Source of the DNA: a bacterium
GTDB taxonomy: Bacteria; Myxococcota; UBA727; JAUIJE01
Direction of reading: 5' to 3'
NCBI GenBank assembly: GCA_030431455.1
Contig: JAUIJE010000014.1
Span: 141,335-205,334 of the forward strand
DNA length: 64,000 bases
Positions 7,702 through 19,800 of the stretch are shown here, piece after piece; positions within the stretch are counted from its first letter, which is position 1, and every line of letters starts with the position of its first letter. Under the pieces are notes generated by a model. It ran no database searches, was not told the DNA's origin, and saw nothing but the letters and a program-made list of their open reading frames with translations. The translations under genes were made by a program, and so were the position numbers.

Positions 7702-8508
7702 TCACCGCACTTGGTAGTCGAGGGTCATGTTCTGGCCGCGCCGTTTGACGTCGACCGAGAAGTCCTGTCCGTCCTTGAGCTTCTGGTAGAGCATCAGGGC
7801 TTGGTCGGGCGAGCTGATGTCGTAGCCGTTGACCCCGGTGACCACGTCGCCGCGCTTCAAGCCAAGCTCCTTGAACACCGCCCCCGAGCGCACCCGGGAG
7901 AGCTTGAAGCCGACCTGCTGTCCATTTTCATAGGCGGGCACGAACCGGCCGTGGGTGGAGAGCTGGGCGAGGTTCTCTTGGGCCTTTTGAATGGACGCGC
8001 GCGAGACCGAGAAGGAGTGGTCCGACGTGCGCTCGATGCCGGCGGCGATCTCGTCGGTGAGTTGTTGGCGGCGGCTCGGTCGCCGGGCCTTGCGGGCGGG
8101 GGCGCGGGGGGGCGCGGCGGCGGTCACCGTCGCGGGGCGGGCGGTGGTGACGCGCTCGAGCTCGTGGGTGGTCGCGTTTTCGATGCAGACAGATTGCCGG
8201 CCGATGGCGACGACGTTGTGGCCGCCCGGCAGCCGCTGGCAAGGGCCCACCGCGCGGCGGGTGCGCCGGGTGCAGGCGTTGACCGAGTAGAGGGCGGAGG
8301 ACGCTTCCCCCCGGGCCCCGTAGGTGGCGATGGAGGCGATGGACTGACCGGGCTGGCTGTACACCGACGCGCCCTTGAGCTGGAACGGCAGGTCGGTGGG
8401 GGCGGCGTCGGCGCACGCGGCCCCGGGCCCGGCGGTGGTGGTGGCGAGGGAGGCGCCGGCCAGGAGGGCGCCGATGGTCAGGGAAATGGGGAACAGCCAG
8501 AGCCGCAT
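7702..8508 (-). CDS. GspC-like PDZ-domain protein
   Basis: 268 residues, preceded by AGGAGGCTCGAC. One N-terminal membrane helix; a ~80-residue region resembling the GspC homology region (LKGASVYSQPGQSIASIATY ... VVAIGRQSVCIEN); a basic Ala/Pro linker; and a C-terminal PDZ domain (FKLSRVRSGAVFKELGLKRG, then GVNGYDISS and LYQKLKDG). This is the architecture of the type II secretion inner-membrane protein that contacts the secretin. No other secretion genes are nearby, so it is either an orphan subunit or a PDZ protein recruited to another role. Confidence 0.7.
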   Translation of the reverse strand: MRLWLFPISLTIGALLAGASLATTTAGPGAACADAAPTDLPFQLKGASVYSQPGQSIASIATYGARGEASSALYSVNACTRRTRRAVGPCQRLPGGHNVVAIGRQSVCIENATTHELERVTTARPATVTAAAPPRAPARKARRPSRRQQLTDEIAAGIERTSDHSFSVSRASIQKAQENLAQLSTHGRFVPAYENGQQVGFKLSRVRSGAVFKELGLKRGDVVTGVNGYDISSPDQALMLYQKLKDGQDFSVDVKRRGQNMTLDYQVR

Positions 8509-8739
8509 GTCGAGCCTCCTGAGGTGGTGGGCCTGAGACGGGGGCGGGGCCCGCGGGCATCACGTCCGGGGTGTGATGTAAAAGCGAAGCAAAATCAGTC
8601 ATTTGCGAGATATTCAGCCTTGTCGCGCCCGCCGACACTGGGGTCCCTTGTGCGAGCGGTCACGAGATCTCCCACCTGGTTCGGCCACCGGACCCGACGC
8701 CGCCGTTTCGCCCACGTTGTCCACGTCGGGAGCTTTTCC

Positions 8740-8868
8740 ATGTTCGTTCGCATAACGCTGACCATCTACCTCGCCCTCACCGCCGCCCTCGGGGTGGCCG
8801 CGCTGTCCGCGAGCTCCGGCATGGTCCCCGCGGCTGCGTTCGTGGCCACGACGAGTTTCGCCGGCTGA
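8740..8868 (+). CDS. Small hydrophobic protein, 42 residues
   Basis: A short frame with a good ribosome-binding site (GGGAG at 8728-8732, 7-nt spacing). The product begins MFVRITLTIYLALTAALGVA and stays hydrophobic, so it is either a single-span membrane peptide or a signal peptide with a tiny mature part. It ends 50 bp before the lipoprotein gene at 8919 and may share its transcript. No homologue is known to me; it is called on its start context only. Confidence 0.4.
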   Translation: MFVRITLTIYLALTAALGVAALSASSGMVPAAAFVATTSFAG

Positions 8869-8892
8869 CCTTTCCCCAGACCATCCACAACC
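8866..8892 (+). repeat. Direct repeat, left copy (pairs with 10051)
   Basis: Begins TGACCTTTCCCCAGACCA and continues with ACAACC. It matches the segment at 10051-10077 apart from a one-base gap and two or three substitutions. The two copies bracket the lipoprotein gene at 8919-10034. Confidence 0.55.
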
Positions 8893-8918
8893 GATCGTTC
8901 ACCCGCTTGGAGTTCGCC

Positions 8919-10034
8919 ATGCTTCGCCGTTCTTTGTTCTCTTTGTCCTCCGCCGTGCTGATTCTGGGCACGTCGGGCTGCAACCTGCTCGGCCCCCAAG
9001 GCCCCTACGAAACCGGCTTGGTCGTCGTGCAAGAGGCCGAACAGGTCCGCACCACCCAGCTGTTCACCCTGCGCGAAGACGGCGACGTCATGGAGCGCAA
9101 AGCCACCCTCGGGGTCGGCGACAGCTGCAACGAGGCCCGGGCCTCGGCCGGCACCCTGACCACCACCGAGGTCGGGACCTTGACCACGACCTGGCGTGTG
9201 GTGGGCCAGACCGAGTCCGACCACCCGTTGGTCCCCGGCGCCGCCAGCTACGGGGCGATGGGGGTGTCCATCACCGAGATGACCTCGGTGTTCGAAGGCA
9301 CCGCCACGGTGCACGAGACCTTCCGCGATCCCAACGGCGATCCCGACGATTGGGAAGAGACCACCACCAGCGAGGTCGCCCGCACCACCGCCGCGGCCTA
9401 CGAAGGCATGGCCGCCGACGAGTACGTGGTCGGCCTGTCCTCTTTGGGCGACCTTTGGGCGTCCCTCGACGACCCCGAAGCCGAGCTGTCCCCCCGCTTG
9501 GTCACCCGCAACAACGCCCAAGAACAAGACATCTGGGCGTCGGTGGACGGCAACACGTTGTTCATGGCCGAGGGCATGGACGAGGTGAGCGTCGGGGGTG
9601 AAAAATCCAATGGCCGTCGCGTGAGCGTGATGGCGGTCGGCGACGCCAACCCGGACAGCCGCCTGCTCGGCACCTGCGTGCAAGAGGTGGTGGGGACGTT
9701 CGAGTCGAACCACCCCGACCAACAAGACGGCACCGTGCGCACCGCGCACCTCGACCCCGGCTGCGACACCGGCTTCACCCACGAACAAGTCGGCACCGAG
9801 TGGTGGGTGGGCAACGTGCTCGTCGAATCCGAGAAGGAATATGTCGACATCAGCGTGACCGACTACGGCTACGAGTGGTTCGAAGACACCGGCGCGGGCT
9901 GCGTGCGCTACACCTCGGCGACCAAAGACAACTCCGACGCGACCCTTTTCGTGGAGTTCACCCAGTCCACCGTGGTCGAGACCCTCAAGACCCCCCGGTA
10001 CGAAGTGCAGGCGGGTGAGGAAAGCGCGGAGTAA
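8919..10034 (+). CDS. Lipoprotein of unknown function
   Basis: 371 residues from ATG 8919; a TTG 12 bases upstream is less likely. Signal peptide with lipobox GTSGC, then an acidic, Thr-rich mature protein with a few Cys (DSCNEARAS, LGTCVQEV, DPGCDTGF, AGCVRYTS) that could form disulphides. No recognisable domain; beta-rich composition suggests a surface-exposed sheet protein. It ends in front of a clear intrinsic terminator and is flanked by two copies of a ~26-bp sequence (8866 and 10051). Confidence 0.75.
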   Translation: MLRRSLFSLSSAVLILGTSGCNLLGPQGPYETGLVVVQEAEQVRTTQLFTLREDGDVMERKATLGVGDSCNEARASAGTLTTTEVGTLTTTWRVVGQTESDHPLVPGAASYGAMGVSITEMTSVFEGTATVHETFRDPNGDPDDWEETTTSEVARTTAAAYEGMAADEYVVGLSSLGDLWASLDDPEAELSPRLVTRNNAQEQDIWASVDGNTLFMAEGMDEVSVGGEKSNGRRVSVMAVGDANPDSRLLGTCVQEVVGTFESNHPDQQDGTVRTAHLDPGCDTGFTHEQVGTEWWVGNVLVESEKEYVDISVTDYGYEWFEDTGAGCVRYTSATKDNSDATLFVEFTQSTVVETLKTPRYEVQAGEESAE

Positions 10035-10050
10035 CGCAAATACATTGACC

Positions 10051-10077
10051 TGACCTTTCCCAGACCAACCAACACCG
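10051..10077 (+). repeat. Direct repeat, right copy (pairs with 8866)
   Basis: Begins TGACCTTTCCCAGACCAACC. It sits between the lipoprotein stop codon and the terminator hairpin. See the left copy; together they might be remnants of a gene-duplication or insertion event. Confidence 0.55.
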
Positions 10078-10081
10078 GCGG

Positions 10082-10109
10082 GCGGACCTTTGGGTCCGCT
10101 CGCTTTTTT
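10082..10109 (+). terminator. Intrinsic terminator
   Basis: A 7-bp stem, GCGGACC/GGTCCGC, with a TTTG loop is followed by TCGC and six Ts. It is 47 bp after the lipoprotein stop codon and is one of the two clear T-tract terminators in the window. Confidence 0.85.
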
Positions 10110-10166
10110 GATTTCGCTTCTCATTCACGCGGCTCTCGTCAACAATGCCGGCGACGCGAGGTCAGG

Positions 10167-10763
10167 TTGAGCCCCCCCCGGTACAGTGCGACATTCAGAG
10201 CCCAAGCGGTGCGCGACGCCGCCGGCGCGACCTCCTATGCCGAGGTCGCCCAGGTCGCGCAGCAACATGGGGTGGCGACCCCGACGCTGCTCGCGTGGTT
10301 GACCCAGGACGCCCCGGCGTGTCCCTACCTGCAAAGCCAGACCGCGCGGCGCATCGTGCACGAGACCCAATGCGCCGCCCCCGGGTGCGTGGCCGACGTC
10401 GACAACCCGCCGCTGTGCCCGATTCACCGGCGCGCGTTCCGCGCCGGCTGGGCAAAGCTCGCCAAGTCCAACTTTCGATTCACCACCCGGGGCAACTTCG
10501 AATGGACCTTCGCGGCCGCGGCCGCCGGCGGCCGGGTCCCGGTGCTGTTCGACGACGTCGCGGGCATGGTGATGCGACGCCGCTACGGGCGGGCGCTCCT
10601 CGTGCACACCGCGGCCACCGGGCCGGAGGCGGCGATTTCGCTTGACGCGGATCTGGGGCTGTACGTGCTCGAGGTGCCGGCGGATTTCCAGATCGACTCG
10701 TGGCCGCGTTGCCATGTGACCATGACCCGGCGCCAGTTGGCGTTGGCGTCGGTGGCCGACTGA
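10167..10763 (+). CDS. HTH protein with transposase-like N-terminus and putative zinc site
   Basis: 198 residues. The only plausible start is TTG 10167, preceded by GAGGTCAGG. Residues ~3-46 (RYSATFRAQAV, SYAEVAQVAQQHGVATPTLL) have the pattern of the helix-turn-helix found at the N-terminus of IS3-type transposases. The rest is not a transposase: Cys69, Cys74, Cys84 and His87 (CAAPGC...CPIH) could bind zinc, and a ~90-residue domain follows. It may be a domesticated transposase HTH used as a regulator. It lies 96 bp upstream of the giant Rhs-type gene. Confidence 0.6.
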   Translation: MSPPRYSATFRAQAVRDAAGATSYAEVAQVAQQHGVATPTLLAWLTQDAPACPYLQSQTARRIVHETQCAAPGCVADVDNPPLCPIHRRAFRAGWAKLAKSNFRFTTRGNFEWTFAAAAAGGRVPVLFDDVAGMVMRRRYGRALLVHTAATGPEAAISLDADLGLYVLEVPADFQIDSWPRCHVTMTRRQLALASVAD

Positions 10764-10859
10764 CCACGGCCCTTTTTGTCGTCGGCGGCAGTCCGCAATG
10801 AGACAGCTTTGGTTTGGGGTGCGTGGCTGGGTGAAAATCCCCCTCGACTTGGGGGATAC

Positions 10860-13800
10860 ATGACGACACGAGGGTTGACGATCGCCGCCGGCGTGGTGCT
10901 TGCGGCTTTGGGCGGCTGTCCGGGGCCGGTGCCGGCCGTCCCGGGGGAGGCGGAGATCGGCCCCGCGGGCGGCGCGGTGCAGAGCGTCGACGGGCGGGTG
11001 ACGTTGGATGTTCCCGCCGGCGCCCTCGATCGGTCCGTGCGGCTGTACGTGCGGCTGGGCGGGACCAGCGTGCCGGGCACGGTGGGGCCGACGTACGACA
11101 TCGGGCCGTCGGGGACGGCGTTCGCGGCGCCGGCCACGGTGACATTTGTCGTCGACGATGTGTTCGACGTCGACGAGCTCGGCCGGGCCCGGGTGGCCAC
11201 CGTCGAGGGGGGCGTGTGGGTGGCGTTGCCCGCGCCGGCGCTGGACGAAGCCGCGGGCACCGTGCGCGGCACCACCGACCACCTCTCGCCGTTTGGCACC
11301 ATCCGCGTCGAGGACGTGATCGGCCCCGGGCCGGTGCATCCGGATTGCACCGACAACGGCCAGTGCTACGCGCCGCTCACCTGCGCCAACTGCCCGCAGA
11401 ACTGTGGCCCGTGTGGCGACCGGGACGGGGACGGGCTCGACGACAGCGTCGACAACTGTCCCGGCGAGGCCAACCCCGACCAAGCGGACGCCGACGACGA
11501 TGGCCGCGGCGACGTGTGCGATGAAGACACATTGGCGCCCACCGGGGCCTGGCCGCGGGGAGGCACGCAGTCCCAGGTGCAGCGCGCGGACTTTGCCCTC
11601 GCCGAGAGCTACCGGCCGGTGTCGTTCGACGCGTCCGCGTTTGTGCTCCCCGCGGGCACCCCGTTGGCGCTCACGCCCGGCCCGACGTGTGGGCCCACCG
11701 ACGTGTGCATCGCCGACCCCGACCAGGTGTGTTCGATGTACCTGGCCACCGACCCCGCGCTGCTGTCCACCCAGATCGGCGAGGAGTTCTGGACCACGGG
11801 CGACGACGACGACGCCTACTTGACCTACGGGATGCGGGGCGCGGATCCGACCTACGGCGGCACCGTGGGGGTGTTGGGAATCTCGACCGCCGGAGCCTTG
11901 ACCACCACCGGCCACGTCAACGTGACGGTGGCCGAGGTCCTCGCCCCGTTGGGGCTGGTGGCCGAGGATGAGCCCAGCACCGCGTTGCACCCCCACACCG
12001 CGCTTTTGGCCGACGGCCTGGTGGTGGTGTTGGCCACCGCGGAGTCTGTGCGCTTGTCCGATCTGGGCCCGGGGGACCAGCCCGTCCCCATCCCGGTGGT
12101 GTTCGCCCTCGACGTCGCCGCGGGCGAGCTGGCGTGGTCGGCGCTGGCCACGCCGCTGACCCGCGGCCTGGTGTTCGGGAGCCCGTCGCCGCGGGGGGCG
12201 TACGGCAACGCCTTCGAGATGGTCAGCCTGTCCGATGGGCGCTTCGCCGTGCTCACCGACGACGGGGTCAGCCTCGTGACCGCGCCCCCGGAGGGCGACG
12301 CGGGCGTGGCCACGTTCGTGCGCTTGCCGTCGTCGACCGGCTTGGCGTTCAGCGCCAAACACATCGCCACCGACCGGCACGGCCGGCTCTGGGTGCTCGG
12401 CGCCGACCACGACAACCCGCGTCCCGACGTCTGCTACCTCTCGCGCCAGACCCATTGGTTGCGCGGCTACCACCAGGACCTGACCCTCGCGTTCGAACGC
12501 AACGTCGACGACCAGATGGGCACGTTTGATCACCTGGTGGTCGACCAGGAGCGTGACGCAGGGGGCAACAACCAAACCGTGCTGCGCATCGTGGGCTTTC
12601 TGCCGACCCCTCCCTGCATCGACTTTCGGCGGCACTACCACAAGGATCCCAACACCTTCGTGGACAACCCCGATGACGACGTGGGCTGCCCCAGCATGTT
12701 CGCGGACATCTGCCCCGGGCTCGAGTGCCCTTGCCAGGGGTGCAATGACTTTGCCCCGGTGGGCTCGTTCTGCGCCTACGACGACTTCTATGTGAGCATC
12801 AACGGGGCGCTGACCTTGCGGTTCGACGACACCCCGCTGCTCGGCGCCGACAGCCTGATCAGCGAGGCCCTCACCCCGTTGGCCCCCACCAAGTTCGGCG
12901 GCTTCAACGCTTGGCCCCCCATCGACGAGCTCGCCGAGCGCATGGCGTTCTCCTCGACGGGGGGATTCTTCGCCGCGTCGGGCTACACCGCCCCCACCAC
13001 CCAGACCGGCCGGGCCGATGTCCCGCTCCCGTTGCCCGGGACGCTGACCGACAACGACGCCCGGGCCATCACCGGACGCGGCACGATGCAAGAGTTCGAT
13101 GGTTCTGCACAACTCGATGCGTACGCCGCCTTCGACTTCGCCACCGTCACGAGCACCAACATGTTGCGGTCCTTCCCCACATCCTCCGAGGGGCTCTTTT
13201 TCTACGCCGACCGGCGGGTCGACGGGGGCTACCTGATGCTGTTCGAGCCCACCTCCCGCGAATACGACTTTGCCGCCGTGCCCGTCGACCAGGCCCCCCC
13301 GCTGCTGCCGAGCTGCCCCGACCCCCTCACCTGCGAGACGGTGGCGCTCGGGGTGGGCGGCTACGCCACCGCCGCCATCCCCGACGGCGACCCCTGGGTC
13401 GACGACGACCTCTTGCCCGGGACGGTGCCAAACCCCGGCGGTCTGTTGGGCTCGCTGTCGGTGCGCGGGGTGCCCGTCGACCGGGTGTGGACCACCTGCG
13501 TGCCCTACCGGCGCTTCGGGGGCGCGGGCACCAACTGCCCGGGGGTCGAGACCAACACCTGCGACACCGAACAGATGGTGCGCGACTGGGAACGCTACCG
13601 GGCCGGCCAGACCTTCAGCGACGTGCGTTGGGCCGAGCAGTACACCGGCGGCGACATCCGCGTGGTGTGCGATCGCAGCACCCTCGAGCACGAGACCCGA
13701 ACGGTGCAGACCCCCAACAAGGACCCTGAGTGCGTGACCACCACCGAGCGGGTGCGCTGCGGCCGGTGGGAGGAACACTTCGTGCCCGGCGAGGGACAAA

Positions 13801-16800
13801 ACGGGCGGGTGCTCAGCTACGTGGTCGGCTTTGATGTGCGGTACCAGGCCGACGATCTGTCGATGTGCGTGGTCCAGCCTTCGGCCGCGCGGGCGGTGTT
13901 GGTGGACAAGCGGCCGGTCGACGTCGACGTCACCGACAGCGTGATCACGCCCGGCCAAAACACAAGCGTCACCATCACCGCCGACGGCGCGATGACCGGG
14001 GCGGTGGTCGGCGGGGACGCCACCTTGGACGCCAACGGCGCCACCACCACGTCGGGGGGCGACCCGGTGGCGGTGTTTGCGGGCCAAGCGGTCACCGTCA
14101 CCGCCGACGGGCCGGGCACCATCACCATCGAGGTGGTGGTCACCTACAACGACGGCACCTCCGAGACGGTCACCGTCACCATCGCGGTCGACGACCCCGC
14201 CACCGCCTGCGCGTACGGCGCGGGGGGCGGCTTCTCTGCGTGCAGCCAGCGCGCCCCCCACGACGGGCCCACGGGCCTTGGTGACTATGAAAGCCGGGTG
14301 TCGCCGGCCACCGCGGGCACCGGGGTGTTGCTGCACGACCGCTCGCTCAAGCTGAGCACGGTGGATCTCGAGCTGTCCACAATTGCCGGGGACCTGTCCT
14401 TCGGTCGCGCGTACCGAAGCGCGGTGCCTCTGACCGACGGCGGTATTCTCGGCGGCTGGACCTTCGGTCTCGACGAGCGCCTGGTCGAGCAGCGCGACGG
14501 GGGCGGCCACTGTTCACAGGACGTGGCGTTCAACGCCGGCCACGACGTGGTGCTGTACGACGGCACCGGCCGGCCCGATGTGTTCGCGCACCCGGGCACC
14601 ACCAGCGCGGTGTCCTACAACGGGACCGAGACCGGCGCGGACGGCTTTTACACCGTCGACCACGGGGACGGCACGCTCGCCGCGCAGGCCTTTGACGCCG
14701 AAGTCGTCACCTACCAAACGCCCCCGGGCCGGTTCGAGACGTTGCGCGCCTTCCATCTCGATGTGCCCGCGGGCATGGCCCCGAGCGCGGTACACCCCTT
14801 CTACGCCGCGGCCACGTCGAGCGTGCGGCCGTATGAAGCCCGCTTTTTCACGTTGGATGGGCCGGACGGCACGCGCCGGGTGTTCAACTGCCAAGGGCAG
14901 CTCATCCGGCTCTACGATGCCCAGTACCGCGAGACCGAACTTCTGTACGACGGGGCCCACAACCCCTTGCTCGGGGCCCGCGAACTGTCCGCGGTCGTCG
15001 ACAGCCACGGCCGGACCACCACCGTGTCCTGGGCGCCCACCGGGAGCGGGGACGCGGTCGCGCGGCGCATCACCAAGCTCGAGGACCCGTTCGGGCGCAC
15101 GGTGTCCTACGGCTATTCACAGTTTGGCGGTCACGTGCGGCTGGCCCGGGTGTTCGCGCGGTTCGCCGGGGATGACCGCACGGTGGAGGCCGAGACCCGC
15201 TACACCTACGACGACGACGGGCGCCTTCTGACCGTGGTGGGCCACGACGGCAAGCGCGAGATGGCGGTGAGCTACGACGCGGCCGGCCAGGTCACCAGCC
15301 AAGAGCTGGGCCGGGACCGGGTCGGCGGTGCCGTGGCCACGCCCACCGATCGGGTGGTCACGACCTTTTCCGGCGACGGCCCGGTGACGGTCACCACCGG
15401 GCGCGGCGACGCGGTGACGTACACGATGGGCGCGACCCCGCTCGGCATCCCCGTGGTCACGCAAATCGCGTCACCGGGCACGGTGCTCGACGATCCGGCG
15501 CCCCAGCCCAGCCACCAGACGCTCGACCTCGTCACCGCCTATGCCCACGCCGACAACGGCGCGGTGATCCAGATCGACTACCCCTCGGGCCGCGAGGTCG
15601 CGTTTGCCCACGACGACCGCGGCGGGGTGCTCACCCGGACCGAGACCCCGGGCCCCGCGGGCGGTCAGACCAAGACCACCGCCTACGCCTACGACGACGA
15701 CTGCCACCTGGTGGTGCAGACCACCGCGCCCACCGGCCGGGTCACCACCCGCACGGTGGACGCCTGGACCGCGGCCACCCCCGGCCGCCGCTGCCAGATC
15801 GCGAGCGAGACCCGCGCCGCGGTGCGCGGGCCCGATGGGGGGCCGGCGGTGACGTATGTGGACTCTTTCACATATGTCGAAGCGGGCCGGAACCGCGGCC
15901 AGACGCTCACCGCCACCACGTCCCAGGACGGGGTGGCGGTGCGCAGCGACACCTGGGATCACGACTTCGAAGTCATCGTGGGGGCGCCGACAAGCCCCGC
16001 GGGCCAAACCCCGATGCGCAAACTCGGCACCCCGACAAAAAAGACCCGCACCGGCCCGATGCCGAGCCCCTGTACCAGCGCGCCCACCGTCGAAGAGACC
16101 TACGTCAACGACGAGCGCGGCAATCTCCTCGAGCGCCGGATCGAACGGGCCGCGGGCGACCTCGTCACCACGTTTGTCTACGACATGAAGGACCGCGTGA
16201 TCGAAGAGACCCACGGCGAGGGGGCGCGCAAAAGCAAGGTCGAACACCTCTACGACATCCGCGGCTTCTTGGTGCGTGACCGCATGCTCGTCGAGGACAT
16301 GTTCGATCACCCCGCGGTGGACAAACAAAGCCCCACCCTGCGCGAGACCCACACCGTCTACGACCGGCTCGGGCGCATCCTGGCCACCGCGGTGCGCGAA
16401 GGTCAAGTCTTGGCGTCGGTGGCGGTGTCGTTGCACGACGCGGACGGCAACCAAATCGACACCTTCCGGCCCGGCCCGGGGGCGACCACCGCCCAGCTCG
16501 ACGAACTGTGGCAAGCGGCCCAAGGGGGCGCGGACCCCGCCGACCTCGCGGACAGCCTGGTGCCCACCCTTGACATGTTCGACGCCACCCGCGGGCCGGT
16601 GCGCATCTGGGAACACTTCGAGGTGGACGCGCGCGGGCAGCTTCTCGCCCGCACCGTGAGCGACGGCGGGCCGGTGCGCGAGGTGAGCAGCGACGTGCCC
16701 GGTGACGACTTCGTGCGCACGTACACCGAGCGGTTCTACCGGGACCAGGAAGGCCAGGTGGTGGTGCACGACCCCGGCCGCACCGACCGGCCGGGCGTGT

Positions 16801-19800
16801 TCACCGTGTCCACCTATGACGGCAACGGGCGCCTGACCCAGATGAGCCTCACCGACCCCGCGTGCCCCGCGGGGGGCGACCTCATCCAGACCCGCTACCT
16901 CGCCTACGACCTCGACGACGTGCCGCACACCGTCGAGCGCTGGGGCTCGCGGTCGGACACCGTCGACGTACAGTCCACGCCCCCCATCTGTCAGACCCCG
17001 TCGTTGCTCGAGCGCACCACCTTCGACACCGACGCGTGGGGCCGCGTGCAACAAGAATCGCTCGAGGTCACGCCGGTGGCCGCGCCCCTGCTCGACCTGC
17101 ACCCCGCCTACACGCTGAGCACGCAGTACGCGTACGACGACCTCGACCGGCGCACCTTCCGCTCGTTCTTGTCGCGCATCGAGACCGATCGCTACACCCC
17201 CGGGGACCAGCTCTGCGCGCACCAGGAGTTCATCGGGCTCGACCGGGTCAAGGCCGTGCTCGAGACCCACGACGAGGCCGGGCTGGTCACCGCCCGGGAA
17301 GAGCGCCACGAGGCCCCTGGCTCGTCCAATCCCATTGTGGTCGCGTCGACGTACACCCATGACACCCTCGGCCGCATCGAGAGCATGACCAACGGGGTGG
17401 GCATGACCCACCGCTACCACTACGACACCCTCGGGCGCGAACGCGCGGTGCGCGAGCCGCGCGGCCACGACGTCTACGGCACCGGCGAGACCTACGGGGT
17501 CTTTTCCGTGCGTACGTATGACGCCCTCGACCACCGCGTGTCCGAGACCCGCTACTCGTACACGCCGTCGCCCGCGCTGCGCGGCACCGACGTGCGCACC
17601 GAGACCTTCACCTACCGCGAAGACTTCCTGCTCGACCGCACCATCGGCGACGGGGCCGGTCCCCGGTCGCTCGAGGCCTTCGCCTACGACGTGACCGGGC
17701 AGCCGGTGCTCCACTTCCCCTATGGCCGGTCCGACGGCCGCGCCGCCACCACCGTGTACAACGAGCGGGGCCAACTCTTTGTCGAACGCACCCTCGACGG
17801 GGTCATCCGCCGCCGGGAGGTGCTCGCCCACGGCGAGCCCATCGTGGTCGAGGCCACCGCGCCGACGGTGCCGGACATCGGCTTTGCCGACGCGGTCAGC
17901 ACCACCCGGACCTTCCGCTACAACGGCCTCGGCCACCTGACGTTCGCCAGCGTCGACGAGGCGGGGCCGACGTTGCCCCACAACGTCCTGCTCCGGCGCA
18001 ACAGCCGCGGGCAGGTCATCGAAGAAAGAACGTCCGCCGGACACGAAGTGCGCGCCACCTACGGGAGCCAGGGCGTGCGCACCGCGCTGATGTACGACGG
18101 GGCCGCCCCCGACGACCCCGACCTCACCTTCACCCACGACGACTTCGGCCGGCTCACCCAGGTCACCGCCGCGGGGGGGCGGGCGCTGTTCGCGGGGCTC
18201 AACCGCATCGAGTACGACCACCACGGGGACAAGGTCACCGAGCGGCGGGTCACCCCGCAAAATGGTACTGCGTTCTTCATTACCCGTTACCGCCACGACG
18301 AGCGCGGCGAACGCATGGGCATCGACCACTACCAGGGGGGCACGCAGCTCACGGACAAGTTCATGACCAGCCGGCGCTTCATGGTCGGCCTGGACTTGGC
18401 CGCGACCTACACCGTGCCGGTGCTGGCCGGCGTCGAACAGGGCGGCTTTTCCCCTGTGCTCGACGGGCTGCGCGCCGACGATGGCCAGGGGGGCAACCGC
18501 TATGCGCATTTGACCCAGTACCCGCCCGGGGCGGACAGCCTCGGCGCCGACTATACGCTCTACCCTGGCGCGCCCTGGCCCGCGGCGTACAGCCTGTACC
18601 AACGCTCGTTGATGGGGGACGAGGACCGCGTCGATCAGGTCAGCTATTCCCCGTTCGAAGGACGGCCCTCGATCTCCTTCACGTTCAAAGAGCGCGCCCC
18701 CGACAGCTTCCGCATCGAAAACGTGCAGACCGTGTCCTGGCTCGGCACGGTGTTCGGCGACCCGTTTGCGTCGGGGCAGTTCTCCGAATGGCACCACCGT
18801 TCGATGGAATTTCAGGACGAAGGCGCCACCCCCGACATCGCGCCCCAGGACCGCATCATCGGCGTGACCCACCGGGTCTTGCCCTCGCCCCCATCGGTGA
18901 ACCTCAGCGCCTTCCCCCGCCCCGAGACCTACGACGGGAGCACCACCATTCCCTCGGTGCGCGACTACGACATTCTCTACACCCAAAGCCAGCAGGCCGC
19001 GCGCCACGGTTTTTCCTCCGACGATGCTTTCTCGGGGGAGAACCTCATCGGGTACGGGGTGTTCGATCACCGCACCCGCATCGAAGACGGCATGACCAAT
19101 GGCATTGCGGCCCAGGTCATCGGCATCACCCCCGAGCGCGCGCAGGTGCAATACAACGACTGGGACGCCCTCGACCGCCGCTTCCACGAACGGTTCTTGA
19201 ACACCCCCGCCACCGGCCCGGGGGGCAGCCCCCTCACCACCGAAAAACGTCGCCGCTTCGTCTATCTCGACGAGCAGATGGTCAGCGAACACAACTTCCC
19301 CGCCAGCGGGGGTGAGCAAGCCGATCACCACATCCTCGGCGCGGCCGGTGACTTGCCCTGGGCCGCCTTGCACTTCGGGGAGCAGGCGCTGTTCGAGGAT
19401 GTGTCCGGCACCTTCGTGGCCGGGTACGACGCGGCCGCCGAAGAGCTCACCGGGCTCTCGCAAGCCACCTCCGCCAGCACCGCGTTCAAGAGTCAGCCCT
19501 ACCTGAAGACCGCCAGCGCGCTCCAGGCCGACAACGACACCGGGCTGTTCACCTTTTTGACCGCGGCGTTCATGACCCCGTTCCCGAGTCTGCCCGACGG
19601 CCAGAACTACTTCCGCAAGACCTCCGCCGGGGCCGAGGTCGTGCCCTTCGACGGCAGCAGCTACAGCCCCGCGCTGGGCTACCAGCTCGACCTCACCTCA
19701 CACCCGCACCACGGACATGAGCTTTTGCGCCTCACCACCTTGGCCCAGACCCAGGCGTTGGTGGTGGCGCTGGTGACCACGCCCATTGTGCTCATCGCCG

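Noticed and set aside
10167..10763. Insertion sequence transposase
   Set aside because: Only the HTH resembles IS3 OrfA; there is no DDE domain, partner OrfB, terminal inverted repeat or target duplication.
10125..19463. Very long open frames on the minus strand opposite the Rhs-type gene
   Set aside because: They are antisense shadows produced by strong GC3 bias; their products are His/Arg/Gly-rich with no domain, signal or ribosome-binding site.
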